Below are positions 44,911 through 56,662 of a stretch of DNA of 64,000 nt, one piece after another. The stretch's first letter is position 1; each line of letters opens with the position of its first letter. Origin of the DNA: Owenia fusiformis. Lineage: Eukaryota; Annelida; Polychaeta; Sabellida; Oweniidae. The DNA lies in assembly GCA_903813345.2 (NCBI GenBank), contig CAIIXF020000012.1:25554184-25618183 (forward strand), written 5' to 3'. Both the position numbers and the translations under genes were made by a program. The notes under the pieces were generated by a model, which was given only the letters and a program-made list of their open reading frames with translations, was not told the DNA's origin and made no database searches.

Positions 44911-46200
44911 GTTTTCATGACTCTCATTTAAATATTTAATTTGTCAATAAACGTTAATATCCCTACCTGGTAGATATGTAAATGAAAAATAGGTGAATCA
45001 CCTCAAGTTGCCCACATTTAATCTTATGGTATGTGGGATGTAACCATTTGATTCATTCTGTAATTTTGCAGTATACAGTTTCAATATTGTTTTTCTCTTA
45101 TTGATAATTCACAACTTTGAGAATTCATGGTTCTCATTTTATATATCGTATGTGTATGATAGATAAATGAATTAAAGAAAACGTAAGAAAATGAATATGG
45201 TGTTGGATTATTTTTACAACTTTATTGAATGTAAAGTTAACAATCAACAAATGTAATCTGAACTTAACCCAAACCATAATACATTCATAACATAACTACT
45301 ACAGCAGTTACGGTCACTGGTTTCCTTACCTATTTACTGAATCCATAAACTGTGAAATTACTGTGTGTGAGAGGTCAGGCCTGTTATGGTATCACACTCT
45401 GGTGGTTTTACCTTATCCTCTAGACTGTGTACATACTGTTTTAGGAATGACTGTTTTACAAATGTTTTGTTGGATAAATTGCCATTGATGATTCAGAGCT
45501 AACAACTAACAGTGAGTAAAACAAAATATTTATATTTACTTTCCATTGCTTTTATCTAATAACCAGTTACACAATCAACTAAATAATCTGGTGTTTTTGA
45601 GGAGGAATATAGATTTATTGGTGGAAAACCTTTTTATTTTAGAGTTCACCCCAAGCCTTGCTCTTTTTAACATTGCACATTACATCTATATGATCTCACA
45701 CCTAAACACTAGATCTAAATGATCTATTTCACAATGAGAATAAGAGGCTTAGCTTATGTATAATCAACTAGGCTGACCAGACATGATACATCAGTCCTTT
45801 TGGAAAATATAACTTTTTTAATCTTCATGGGTATTGGTGTTACTGCATGAGGATATGTATTGGAATACACAATTGCCAAAAGTCTTGTGCACTATATAAG
45901 GGAGAAACCAGGGTCCTCAATAAATGCAGTCCAAATTATTTGAATTTATTTCTCAGAATTTTATGGTACTTTGGTCTTATATTGGTTATAACATGTACAT
46001 TGTACCTCAACATGACAGGCCCAATGAGACAAACTGCCTGTATATCTTATAAGATTCTTTTACTTGGATGCATTAGTATATTCTTGGTTGCTCTCCCTGC
46101 ATTAATTTTCATGAGTACAATGATATATATTCATGGCAATCACAAGCATTTTGGAACATTATATAATTGAATTTATTCCATAATACTACTGTTTTCCCTG
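44911..46200. other. Mostly featureless; one hydrophobic ORF of doubtful reality
   Basis: The only item of note is a 107-codon plus-strand ORF (45847-46170). It contains two long hydrophobic stretches (LRILWYFGLILVITCTLYL and a second ~25 residues later) and would be a two-pass membrane protein if real. I recognise no family, and such ORFs arise easily in A+T-rich DNA. Confidence 0.3.
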
Positions 46201-46203
46201 GGA

Positions 46204-46660
46204 AATAAAATCATATTATCCCTCTTAAAATCATATATACTCGAAAAATCATATTGTCCCTGGAAAAAATCATATATACTCGAAAAATCATATTGTCCCC
46301 GAAAAAAAATCATATATACTCGAAAAACCATATTGTCCCTATTTTTTCCAAAAAGAATTGAGTTTTCAAATTTTTTTCCAATTTTCGAAAAATTAATTTT
46401 TTTCCAGAAATTTTAATTTTTTCAAAAACTTGCAATTCAAAGATTTTCATTCCTTTCAAAAATTTTCATTTTTGAATCAGTTTTTTCAAACATTTTCATT
46501 TTTTCAAAAAATTATGGAATAAAAAGGTTATTTCATGCTTGATTTTCAATATGAATTTTATTCCACGGGAAATATCACATTGACCTTGGTAAATATTATA
46601 TTGACACTCACTCGCTACGCTCGTTCGGTCAATATCATATTACCCTGGAATAAAAATAAG
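46204..46660. repeat. ~39-bp repeat (three copies), T-rich tract and a palindromic tail
   Basis: TCATATATACTCGAAAAATC recurs at 46231, 46270 and 46310. A T-rich low-complexity tract with TTTTTTCAAAA phrases follows to 46520. The block ends with CACTCGCTACGCTCGTTCGG near 46605-46630. Confidence 0.65.
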
Positions 46661-46900
46661 CACTTGTGCTAAAGGGAAAGGACCAAAAGTTGTAATGGAA
46701 CTTTGCAAGAAAAGTGTATACCAGTCAAGAAAAATAAACCCCATATAGCCCTAAACCATGATCTAACGTGAAAAGAAACAATGTCTAATACCCCCTTTCC
46801 CCCACCATTCAAGAACCAATATCACAATCCAAGACCAGAAGACCAAGGGACATTTCATTCATACTGAAGTCATACTGAGATCTTTGCAAGTAAATTTTTA

Positions 46901-47700
46901 ATGTTTATTCCATCCTGTACTATATTACCTAACACAGTCCAAGCTATTTTCTTACTGAGCAATGATGTTCACCCAAATCCAGGACCTACAAATAACTTTC
47001 AACTCACAAAAATTATTTTCTCAAATATTAACATTATAGGTGCCAATGTAAATGCCAGATTTAAAGCACTAAAAGATAGAATTCACATGAATGGAATGGA
47101 CATTATTGGAAGTTGGAAACCTCACCCAAGAGGTAATTATTCTGAGTATTCTATTAATGGACATCATTCTCATGAATTAATTCCGAGTATTCTATTAATG
47201 GTCATTCTCATGAATACTTAAACAGGAATCGAGGACTTCTGATATATGTTAAAGATGACATACCTTTTAAAGTAAGATATGACCTCATGAATGATCAGGG
47301 TGATTCCTTATGGCTTGAGTTAACTATTAACTATAAATCATACCTTTATGCAATAGTACAATAACGTCATTTCGAAGGGCAATATAGTGAAATATTGGAC
47401 CGAGGGCCGAAGGCCGCATTCTCGACCGGTCTGAAATGCATTCTTGACCACCACTATGACGTCACATATTGCTCAGGTCGATATAGTAAAATGAACGCCT
47501 TCTAAACTAGCACTAAAACCCCTAGAACTGGCCTGGCAAGGTGGTAATAATCTAAATACATGTATATCACATTCTCAGTCTCAAAATGATGCAAATGAAC
47601 TTTGTAATCGGTTTACAGCTTCCATGTAATCTGGCTCTTGATAATAACCCTGAATCAATTTTTATCAAAGGAGATTTCAATGCGAGGTGTCATTTCAAAA
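46901..47700 (+). pseudogene. CR1-like LINE ORF2, 5' endonuclease part, broken
   Basis: The frame opens with FLLSNDVHPNPGP (46948-46987), the NPGP-ending leader common in CR1/L2-type ORF2 proteins and related to 2A-like sequences. It continues with IIFSNINIIGANVNARFKAL, i.e. the AP-endonuclease start. After a shift, GLLIYVKDDIPFKVRYDL and SLWLELTINYKSYLYAIV follow (47230-47363). The EN block SIFIKGDFNARC reappears at about 47655-47690, after roughly 200 bp of unrelated DNA (47365-47580). It is inactive. Confidence 0.8.
47365..47580. other. Insertion within the CR1-like relic
   Basis: The endonuclease frame breaks off where a YRPP motif is expected and resumes about 200 bp later. The inserted stretch contains GACCGAGGGCCGAAGGCCGC and two GTCGA/ATATAG-type phrases facing each other. 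Class unknown. Confidence 0.5.
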
Positions 47701-47887
47701 TACAAATACAAGTAGCTGCTGTGTATTAAAACATTGATAGCCACATTTAAATACATTTGAATACATAGTATATTTGGTAGCAGGTTTATAAGAGAACAAG
47801 TTTAAAGGAAAACAAGTGGGTGGTGGATAAGATGACTAGACATTAAAACATTTCTCAAAGAATTGTGCACTGAGCTTTAAAATATAT

Positions 47888-48422
47888 AAAGGAGTGGTAT
47901 CGATATGGAGAACTTTTTGAACACACGTTTCTCTTAAACCGGTCATAAAAAATCTAAAAATTTAGCACATCGTCAATTTAATGCATTGGTTATCTTTTGA
48001 ATGATAACAATATAATTTGAAATATATATATATATATACTTTCATTTATATTGTTTTAGGAAACACATCAAACACTTGTTTTGTTCTTGGTATCATGTTT
48101 CCAGAGTGAAATGAAACATCTTTCCGAACCTCACTGGGACTAAACGACATAAACACATAAAGCTACTTTGTTCCAACAAGGTTTGGAAAGACATTTTATT
48201 TCATTCTCAAGAATTGGTAGAAAGGAGCAAAAACAATTGCACTAAAAAAACAGCACTGAACAAATTGCTTGGAAAAACAGTTACATAAAATATTTCTAAA
48301 TAAATTTTTGTCAATCAGTCAACATTACATAAAATACCGTGTTTTTTACAGAATGTTTTCAATGCTTGGTTTAAGAGAAAAACATTGTTGAATTCAGTTC
48401 TCCATGTCGATACCAATCCTTT
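47888..48422. mobile_element. MITE with ~50-bp inverted ends upstream of the GT92 gene
   Basis: AAAGGAGTGGTATCGATATG with the following GAGAAC is mirrored at the right end (reverse complement AAAGGATTGGTATCGACATG, GAGAAC). A further matching TTTCTCTTAAACC occurs on both arms. A short TA microsatellite lies inside (about 48024-48040). The right end is only about 120 bp before the splice acceptor of the glycosyltransferase exon. No protein is encoded. Confidence 0.75.
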
Positions 48423-48526
48423 ATTCTAAATGGTAAGAGTCGATCACCATTCACAAAAACTGATCAAACTTCTTATTTTAAATCAAAGCATATTGATGGT
48501 GAAACAAAATGTATAATGGAATCGAA

Positions 48527-48547
48527 TTGATTCTTTTTAGGATAACT
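48527..48547 (+). other. Splice acceptor and 5' UTR end of the GT92 gene
   Basis: A pyrimidine-rich TTGATTCTTTTTAG ends at 48540, followed by GATAACT and the ATG at 48548. This favours a 5' UTR intron and sets the start 13 codons downstream of the first in-frame ATG (48509), which would lie in the intron. The upstream exon was not identified. Confidence 0.65.
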
Positions 48548-50101
48548 ATGCGCTTCAGCAGATGGCAGATATTGAAAATGTTGCTGATAATTGTGATGTT
48601 GATAATTTACAAAACTTTGGACGGACTAGAGAGGCCTAAAGACCCGGATATACCCAGACAAATAGCAATTGAGTATGATGACGATCGCAACATTGAGAAA
48701 AGAGGTAATGCCATTGAGAGCGAAGAAACAGATGAGGATCGTAATGTTATCGAGGGTGATGGGATGAAAACAAACCACAGAGGGAAAGAAACGATTAAAG
48801 TAGCCCCAGATTTACTTCGCCAAACAGAAAACGTATTACAGCCTAATAGTAATACACACCATCACAATATTTCAGAGGAACGTGGAAAAGCAAAATGGCT
48901 GGAGACACTAAATTGGGTAAAAATAAAAGGCGATATTACAGTTTATCTTTTGGCTGCATTCTATGATGATCGTGATACATTAAAGAACAATGACCGCGAG
49001 GCAGCCGTTAGAGTGATTGCCGTATCTGAATCTATAGACATCCAAATGATGTGTCATTTACACTATGACGATCGTGTCGTAGAGGTCAAGGCAGAAATAG
49101 TGCAAACATCCGATTTGCAACAGTTTGCATTTCAAAATAAACATTTTAGATCGAACATTTATTCCTGCATGGTTTTGAAGCAACAAAATTCAAACAAAAG
49201 TCCAAAATTCGTGTCCATTGTTGCTCCATGGCAGAAAAGTCCAACTACGTTTCTTCCCATAGAGATGCCAGGTTATCAAAAGCCTTTATATAAGTTCTGT
49301 GGATGTCAGCGTCATTTTGGAAACCTCGACCCTCGCCTTATCATTGAAAATTTTGAATATCAAAAAATGTTCGGCGTCTCAAAAATGTTCATATATACGA
49401 CTGAACTCTACCGCATTCCCGCCGCAGTGCTTGAACATTACACAAAAGAAGGGTTTGTCGAAGTTATAGAAGTTCCAGCCAAGTTCGAAAACTTACCACC
49501 CAGTCATTATAGCGCGAACCATATATATATAGTACAACCTCCTTGTTATAACCATTGTATTTATAGGAATATGCATAAATGTGAGTTCATGGTTATCAAC
49601 GACCCAGACGAGATCATTGTCCCGAGGCGAGATCCAGATTATACGACTATGTTGAAAAATATTGATAGAAATCACAATATCAGTGAGGGATATAAAACAT
49701 CCTACCTCTTTCAAAATGCATTCTTTTACACTCATCTACCCCAGAACGAGACTGAGCCTAGTTACGTCAAATCTTTACGCCATCAAGCCCGGATGGAAGT
49801 AGGATACCCGGATGACTCCGTGAAATCATTTCTACGGCCAAGTTCTTGCATAGGGTATCAGGTTCATTTTTGTTGGACACACACACATGAGTCAAAGGGC
49901 AAAGTATTTGTCAATGAGGATTTTGCACTTAATTACCATTATCGCGCATGTCATAAAATATGGGAAAGGACAGAAAAGGGAAACCGATGTGAACAATTCA
50001 AAAACGAATACCAAATTGATACGCATATGCTAAGATATAAAGATAGAATTGTAAGTGCAATGAAGGATCAGGCTCATAAAATTGGACTCCCTTTATCGTA
50101 G
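48548..50101 (+). CDS. GT92-family (DUF23) glycosyltransferase, type II membrane protein
   Basis: 517 residues from the ATG at 48548 to the stop at 50099. The N-terminus MRFSRWQILKMLLIIVMLII is a short cytosolic tail plus a signal-anchor (about 8-21), as in Golgi enzymes. A charged stem follows to about residue 115. The catalytic part has FCGCQRHFGNL, then MFIYTTELY and VLEHYTKEGFVEVIEV, and INDPDEIIVP with the metal-binding D352-P-D354 (usual family form D.DEF). Cys-rich spots (PPCYNHC, ACHK) fit secretory disulfides. Known relatives such as C. elegans GALT-1 add galactose in beta linkage to N-glycans; the substrate here is unknown. The coding region is in one exon and intact. The 89-codon frame overlapping its end is not real. 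Confidence 0.88.
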   Translation: MRFSRWQILKMLLIIVMLIIYKTLDGLERPKDPDIPRQIAIEYDDDRNIEKRGNAIESEETDEDRNVIEGDGMKTNHRGKETIKVAPDLLRQTENVLQPNSNTHHHNISEERGKAKWLETLNWVKIKGDITVYLLAAFYDDRDTLKNNDREAAVRVIAVSESIDIQMMCHLHYDDRVVEVKAEIVQTSDLQQFAFQNKHFRSNIYSCMVLKQQNSNKSPKFVSIVAPWQKSPTTFLPIEMPGYQKPLYKFCGCQRHFGNLDPRLIIENFEYQKMFGVSKMFIYTTELYRIPAAVLEHYTKEGFVEVIEVPAKFENLPPSHYSANHIYIVQPPCYNHCIYRNMHKCEFMVINDPDEIIVPRRDPDYTTMLKNIDRNHNISEGYKTSYLFQNAFFYTHLPQNETEPSYVKSLRHQARMEVGYPDDSVKSFLRPSSCIGYQVHFCWTHTHESKGKVFVNEDFALNYHYRACHKIWERTEKGNRCEQFKNEYQIDTHMLRYKDRIVSAMKDQAHKIGLPLS

Positions 50102-50848
50102 ATTAAAAACACTAGAACCTTACAAGGAGGATTGGCTCTCGGGGTTCCAACTCGATATTTTTTCTCCAAGCAATTTGTTCAGTGCTGATTTTAACGACAA
50201 AATTCGCACGAGTGAAGTGCATGGAGATATAATAGTAACCTTGACCGATATCGACGACAACATTGAAAATGTCGTTATTTCCTGGCATAATAACTGTCTA
50301 CAAATGCATAATCAGCGATCCAGTAATATCTTGATTTGTCTTGTGTTTTGAAATGTTTTCGGTAAAAAATGCGATCATGTTTTACAATGTTTAATACATT
50401 ACCGCTATTCTTTATTTTGATGTATCATTTAGTTCTTGAAAGGAAAACTGATTTCTCTTAAGTGTTCCCCATGTTATTTCCCCATTGAAAAAACGCATGC
50501 TATTCATTGGTTTCAGCTCATTTTGGTCGTCTGAAATTGTTTGCGATAACGTACGTGCTCCTTTTATTCAAATTGACATGATAAAACAGAAATGATTGAC
50601 TATTTCTTTTGAAATGTCAATTGAAAACGTATATCTGCACTCATTGATTAAAGGAAAATTGATTTGTGGACATATTTATCGAAACAAAATAATATCGGTC
50701 CATGTTTTATTTTAATGAAATTGTAATGACTTGGATATCAAGTTGCTACTTTTAAGCTTAGCTGTTAGTTCAGACTACCCTTTGCATTCGTTCGACTTCA
50801 CTTCTTAAAAGAGAGCTCTGTCTTCAGTTTCTGTAGTTTAACTAGACT
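50102..50848. other. Downstream region of the GT92 gene, no further gene
   Basis: A presumed 3' UTR and flank. I did not find a convincing AATAAA close to the stop. No other ORF or repeat is recognised before the SINE. Confidence 0.4.
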
Positions 50849-50849
50849 G

Positions 50850-51152
50850 CACGCAGGGTAAGATCAGGCGGTAGAGCATCAGAATCTAAACTGGAATGTC
50901 CCGTGCTTTCCTCCCACATAGAGCATTACCATGCAAGTCCCTGAAGGCATCCTCTGGCCCTTACAGAGGTACAAATTTGCATATTAAAGTAGATAGAAGA
51001 TTTTGCCACCCTCCCACCATATTCATGTATCTTTAATACTAGTAATCTACCCATTCGAGTGGGTCACATCACCCCCCCCCCCCCACATAGCCTTAAAAAT
51101 AAAGCTGACACTGACACTGACACTGACACTGACACTGACATTGACATTGACC
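50850..51152 (+). mobile_element. tRNA-derived SINE with (TGACAC)n tail
   Basis: GGTAAGATCAGGCGGTAGAG at about 50868 resembles a tRNA D arm/box A (TAGCTCAG.CGGTAGAGC). It is followed by CATCAGAATCTAAACTGGAA as an anticodon arm and a degraded box B near CCCGTGCTTTCC. A tRNA-unrelated body follows (CATGCAAGTCCCTGAAGGCA). The unit ends after AAAAATAAAGC in a TGACAC microsatellite (51103-51150). A C-run at about 51070-51086 is part of the body or slippage. Confidence 0.6.
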
Positions 51153-51164
51153 TCAGGACACTTA

Positions 51165-51674
51165 ACTCTCTTAGTGCCGCAATAAATTTCAAAACAGATA
51201 TCTCAGTGCCACATTAATTTTGAATCAGACAGCTTTTTGACATATTTTGCACTTCCATCATTCAAACCTGAATTTTAGACTTAGTTTAGAACCAAATGCA
51301 ATGAAACTTGACATGGTGTATCATAATAACACTGGCTTGAAAATGCATGTACAACATTACGTCAATGGCTGTGCTGGTTACCATGGTAACCATATTAATC
51401 TTGAAATCTTATAAAACATGAAAATCGCGAAAGGATGATTCTCGGTTTGGAGAACGAAGTTCATCACTCTAATTGAGCGCTATCCCTGCTTCGGACAAAT
51501 TTGATTTTTTTACATAATATAGATTTGAATGTCTTCTTTTGAATAGACATAAATTAATTTGGGTAATATTTCTAGATTTTCCATAAAAAATTACTAGTGA
51601 ACCACCCAACGTCGCTTCTATGATTCGTACCACTTTTTTAACTTGATGTATTGCATATTTTCGTGGGTCGATTT
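51165..51674 (+). repeat. Dispersed repeat X (parts X1 + X2)
   Basis: X1 (51165-51429) contains TCTCAGTGCC, TTTTTGACATATTTTGCACT and GGTTACCATGGTAACCATAT. X2 (51430-51674) contains AAAGGATGATTCTCGGTTTG and CACCCAACGTCGC. X1 recurs at 61055-61295 and, diverged, at 61440-61735. X2 recurs inverted at 58757-59003. No coding capacity is recognised. Confidence 0.85.
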
Positions 51675-51679
51675 AAAAA

Positions 51680-53930
51680 AAATACAAACGACGTATACAT
51701 GAATATGTCATAAGCATATCGTGAGATAATTGTTAGATTAGGTTTGCTATAAGTGACTTTAAAACAAAAAAATAAAAAACATTAGTTCACGTGTTAAAGT
51801 TCCATTGACCGTGACATCAAGGAAAATTGAGCTTTTTGTCATCAGACATCTTTATAGATGGAACTAGCTATGTACTACATTTTCAAATACACTCACATAG
51901 AACATATCTAAGATGTTCTTTTTATCGATGAAAAGATTCTTACATTCGGAAGTTACATTAAAATATCAATTGCAATAGCCGCCTGTTTTTAACATCCCTT
52001 TGTCACTCATCCCTTAATTATCTCTGTGTATCCATTCTGATACTCATAGCATCTTTCTGTTTCACCTGAAACATCTCAGGGCTGAGAAGAAATGAGATGT
52101 CATGGTTTATCATGATGCTGTGTATCTTATACTTGTGTGTGTTCGATTTTGATAGCACCCGAGTGCAACCTAAGGAGCACATACAATACATTTTGTGTAT
52201 GCCCAGTCTGGTCTTATATCTGCCTGCTCCGAGGAATTTTGTTGGCGATTTTTTGATTTTTGTAATAGCCTACTACATAGCATCTCTTGTGCGCGTAAAT
52301 CCCAATGTTTTGAAATAGAAAATAGAGACTCAATTCTATATCGATAGTTTCACAGATGAGGGTAGCGAATGGGCGCAGCTTTGACGATCAACGAATGATA
52401 TAACGATATCACGGATTTCACCGAATATTATATTCATCCCTAAATAGCTTATTTATTTAGTCTTAAGATCCTTGTGATGTTTCTATTCATTGCAGTGACT
52501 CTGAAATTGCTGTGCCAGATATTACGTCACAGCGACTCATTTTCCAACATTTAAGCATTTAACTAAATAATTGAAATATAATTATTAAAGAATGAGGACC
52601 TTGTGTTTCACTCTGGACGAGGGGGGCCATGTCTCGGCTAGTTGTGCATTAACGTTTGATACTCTTTTGTGGATAAAAATAATGAATATATGTTAACGTA
52701 GCACTAAGCAGATACTTTCAAAGAATATAGTTACACTTAAAGAATAGGTCCAACGAATAGATATTGAATATAGGACTCGTTTGATGAACGATCGTTGTAA
52801 TAATTCTAATAAACCTATAGAAATGAATCAACGATTAAAGTGCTTATTCGGTAATTTCTGTTTATTTTTTCTCACTGCAGTAGATTAAACAGATATTGGT
52901 AAGTAAAAATAGTATTCCAACAGACTCTTAACTCATTCTATTTGTTCATTAGTGGCAAAATAAGATTTCCCGGGAAAAAACATGACGTCACGAACAGAAC
53001 CGGTTATGGATTTTTATCGGCAATGCGTTATGCAACTCGAATGTAAATTCAAAAGTGTTCATGTTATACCGTGTTCTTATTGGCCAGAAAGGAGTAACAC
53101 TTACCGAAATCACCTCATGGTTCAATGCCTTTTGGTTACAAGATTTTAGACGCCTTATGTTAGGTAATACTATCAACTGAGCGTGTTTATTTTCTATATT
53201 GTGTTCTGACTGGCCAGAAAGTAATTCTGCATGACTAGCTATGTGAAAACGTACCGCTGGGTCGGAGGCTCTAATTTAGGTATTATTTTTTTGGGTTTAT
53301 CGGAGGAAAAAACGTGACTCCAAAGTAGTCATCTCTGAATCAATTCCTCACTTCAATGAATGCAGTTGCAATCAATTACACTAACACTTTATAAGCACGT
53401 TCGGAGATTATGAACTCCAACAACATATTCTAAACCCGTCCTGTTCGTGATGATGATAGAGATTTGAAATTGTGTTCCCGATTTTGAACATTAAATTTCA
53501 CATTTATAAAAATGTTTACAAGAATGGTTACTGGTTCGACAGTGGTATTTACTTCATTTAGAACGTGTATAAACTGTATTTTGACCCCATGAGCATCGAA
53601 CAGACACTTTAAGTTAATTGAAAGACTTCGTGTTCAAGTTAGCTGAATTTCGTGTAACTTAACTCTGTTATGTTTCTAGATTTTACTTGTGGAGAACAGA
53701 AATCATAATCACAATCGTATTTTAAGGCAAATAGGCCATGCATATGCTTTGAGTTACACGGTGAATGATCAAATTAACATATTTTGGATGTTGAATTTCA
53801 TTTCAAGTTCATTCGAATTTTACGCATTATCCAATAAAATGTATACTGTCTAGGCTGAGACTAACATATATATGTTATTTAATGTATTTAATATACAGGA
53901 TATATCTGAGAAGATTATACATATATAATA
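51680..53930. other. No gene seen
   Basis: About 2.2 kb without recognised gene, RNA or transposon ends. Small ORFs (52097-52318, 52988-53176) have no similarity that I know. Confidence 0.45.
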
Positions 53931-53936
53931 TATCTA

Positions 53937-55037
53937 CAGGGTGGTCCAAAAAAAATTGGAACATTTGATAATTGAACTCAAAATCATTATTTTTTCTCTA
54001 AAATGCACCAAAATTTTACTGAGTATTGTTCAATCACTTATTTATCTGATGTAAAGTTTATAGGTGCAAACAACAAAGTAAATGCATTAAACTAAACAAT
54101 GTTTGATATGACCCCTCTTTTCCTGAATTACAAGTTGAAGCCTGGGACTCAGTTTTGAAATGATTCATTCACTTTGCTGTTCGTTTGATTTTGTCAAAGC
54201 CATCTTGATTAAAAATTCATCTGGAACAAACTACTTATATGTTTGCCTTAGAAGATCAAATATATGAACATATTCAACATTCTTTTACCCAAATTGATGG
54301 GTATCAAGCGTATTTTGATGGCTATAGTTTGGTGTATTACTGATTGAATATTCTCCAGAAAGAGGCCAAGGCAGTCTGTTTTGACTAATAAATGAAGCCC
54401 CCCCCCCCTTCTTGTTCTAATAAGAATAATATTCATTGAATATATCAATATATGTTTATCAATATCATAAAGGAGTCTCCCAGAACACAAATGATATATA
54501 ATATTATATGTGCTTAGAGGTGGTCTTTAATAAAGCCTCGTAAATAATGGGTCGGTTACCCCTTTACTGAAAAGTGGAAACAATGATTTTGTCACTTTAG
54601 TAGCTGTATGGGTTATGCAATCACTCACCTCTGACATGTTCTTTCTTTCCTACTCTTAAATCAAAATAATGATTTGGGGTATTCTTAAGTTAACAATAAT
54701 ACAGTAGTTTTCTAGTAAATCATAGATGTTAATACCTCTTGTTAACTAAACATGATTTTCTAAAATGTGTATAGCAATCAACATGTTCATTAAAGTTTTG
54801 TAATAAAGAATACTTGAAAAAGTAGCTGCGAAACTGACAAGTGTATATTTAAGAAAAAGGGGTCATATCAAACATGGACTAGTTTAATGCATTAACTTTG
54901 TGGTTTGCACCTATAAACTTTACATCAGAGAGATAAGTGACTGAACTATGCTCAGTAAAATTTTGGTGCATTTTAGAGGAAAAATAAAGGTTTTGTGTTC
55001 AATTAACAAATGTTCCAATTTTTTTTGGACCACCCTG
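53937..55037. mobile_element. 1.1-kb Tc1/mariner-type element with ~190-bp inverted ends
   Basis: The ends CAGGGTGGTCCAAAAAAAAT and the mirrored right end (reverse complement CAGGGTGGTCCAAAAAAAAT) are flanked by TA on both sides. The inverted similarity continues through TAAAATTTTGGTGCATTTTA, TAAAGTTTATAGGTGCAAA and GGGGTCATATCAAACAT, about 190 bp per arm. No transposase frame is visible in the middle, so it is a non-autonomous member. A lone right end of a related element (GTGGTCCACCCTG followed by TA) lies at 61911-61923. Confidence 0.85.
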
Positions 55038-55039
55038 TA

Positions 55040-55790
55040 CAAGAGGAACAGTGGGGACCGAGGGTTCATATATTACCTTTAATTGTCGAAAATCGGGCAT
55101 TTAATAACTGATTTATTTGTAAATTATGAGGATTAGATACGCATTGAATGTAAGTTATTGAGGTGTTAGAAAAACAAACTTACAAACAAACCACCGAGTT
55201 TAGACATATTATTACATGTATTGTCCTATTATCAAATCATATATTGTGTTCTATTTCTAAAACGTTAACAGTTTTATGGTGTACAATAAAACTATTACTA
55301 TGAACCACTTTGATACATTTAGACATAAAATATCAAGTTACTCATCAGCCAACAAATCACAAAATATCGAAAAATGAAAAATACGAGGTACTTGTTCACT
55401 CAAATCTTGCAGTCAATTGGTAATGTATGTTATATAAATAGTATATAACATATATAATGTATATTATATAAATAGTTCGCAAAGTAAATGAGCAAAAGCG
55501 TAACATTTGTATGTAGCATGCTTCATAAAACAAGTCAGCGTGCATTTTGTTCCTGGCACTGATTGGTTAATAAGTGAATACAATTCGTTGAATGCACGAT
55601 GCACTCACAAGATTAGCAGCTGGGAAAGGCTATTCAACAAAAAGTACGCTTTCGTACTCATAAAAGGATTACCCTTTTACAACTTTGACAACTTTGAAGC
55701 ATGAACTTAGAAATGTACTTACTGTTACTGTTACCCTGTGGATCCCAGGGTTTTGATATGTTCTGCGAAGTCATGCAAAGAAAGACCATA
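55040..55790. other. No gene seen; AT-rich palindromic microsatellite
   Basis: Around 55425-55475 there are interlocking repeats of TATATAAATAGTATATAACA and TATATAATGTATATTATA. Otherwise nothing is recognised. The 65-codon ORF at 55507 has no similarity I know. Confidence 0.4.
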
Positions 55791-55791
55791 T

Positions 55792-56169
55792 AGTCCATTT
55801 GTCATTTTCTGAACGTATGAATATTTAAAAGTATGATGTTTTTCTGTGTAAATACTATCATTAGGGATTATTGGAGTGATTTAGCTGGGTTGCCAAAAAA
55901 ATAACTTTAGGGAAAATTTTGGTATCTATTACCATAGTAACATACCAGGTATATGGTGGTATCCCAACGCTAAGTCAATAGTCAACGCCATGTTAAGCGA
56001 TTGCACCCCTCCCTAATCAGCCTATATAATTTTTTCCCCAAACAAACTTTTTCGGCAACCCAGTTAAATCACTTCAGAAAACCCTTATTATCATAAATCG
56101 ACCATAAAACATCGTACTTTTAACAAATTCCAGGTTCACTATTGGATGTATAGGGGTGACAAATGGACT
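55792..56169. mobile_element. Long-TIR element (378 bp)
   Basis: AGTCCATTTGTCA at the left is mirrored by TGACAAATGGACT at the right. Homology continues through AGTATGATGTTTTTCTG / AGTACGATGTTTTATGG and GTGATTTAGCTGGGTTGCC / GTGATTTAACTGGGTTGCC, so arms are about 130 bp. The termini share AGTCCATTT with the element at 56663. No protein is encoded. Confidence 0.75.
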
Positions 56170-56289
56170 AATATACTAAAAGTATATGCCTGCTAGTCAT
56201 ATCTGTGACACTTTTGTATGATATGTATTCCACTTTGAACCACCATCTATTTCAATATTGTGAAAATATATATTTCCCAAATTATAAAA

Positions 56290-56657
56290 TAAATGATCTT
56301 GTATTCGCGAATGCCACTAACGCCTGTCGGCTGCCGGATTAACCTACTATTTTATGGGCAATTCATTAAAATATGAATGGAATATTGGCAGGTACTTTTA
56401 ATATTTAAATGAGTTGCCCATAGAAAAGTATGTTAATCCGGTAGATGAAATCTTTCATTCCCAAATCATAGTCTTAGCTTATATTTGCGAATGCAAATAA
56501 CGCCTTTCGGCTACCGGATTAACCTTCTATTTCACTGGAGACCCATGTAAATACGAATAGTATCTGCCACTATTCCATTCACATTTAAATGAGTTAGTCA
56601 TAGAATACTGGGTTAATCAGGTAACCGAGATGCGTTAGTTGCATTCGCGAATATAAG
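56290..56657. mobile_element. Two adjacent copies of a small foldback MITE
   Basis: The better copy (56478-56657) has ends CTTATATTTGCGAATGCAAA and the mirrored CTTATATTCGCGAATGCAAC, with arms of about 48 bp that end at GGATTAACC / GATTAACCC. The other copy (about 56290-56450) has the same left end (TATTCGCGAATGCCACTAAC) and GTTAATCCGGTAG at its right, but lacks the outermost right end. A solo left end recurs at 57052-57105. Confidence 0.7.
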
Positions 56658-56662
56658 GTTAG

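Noticed and set aside
45847-46170. Two-pass membrane protein gene
   Set aside because: No recognised family, no splice or promoter context, and hydrophobic ORFs of this size are expected by chance in T-rich DNA.
50082-50351. 89-codon ORF overlapping the end of the GT92 gene
   Set aside because: Different frame, no similarity, and starts inside the last codons of a well-supported gene.
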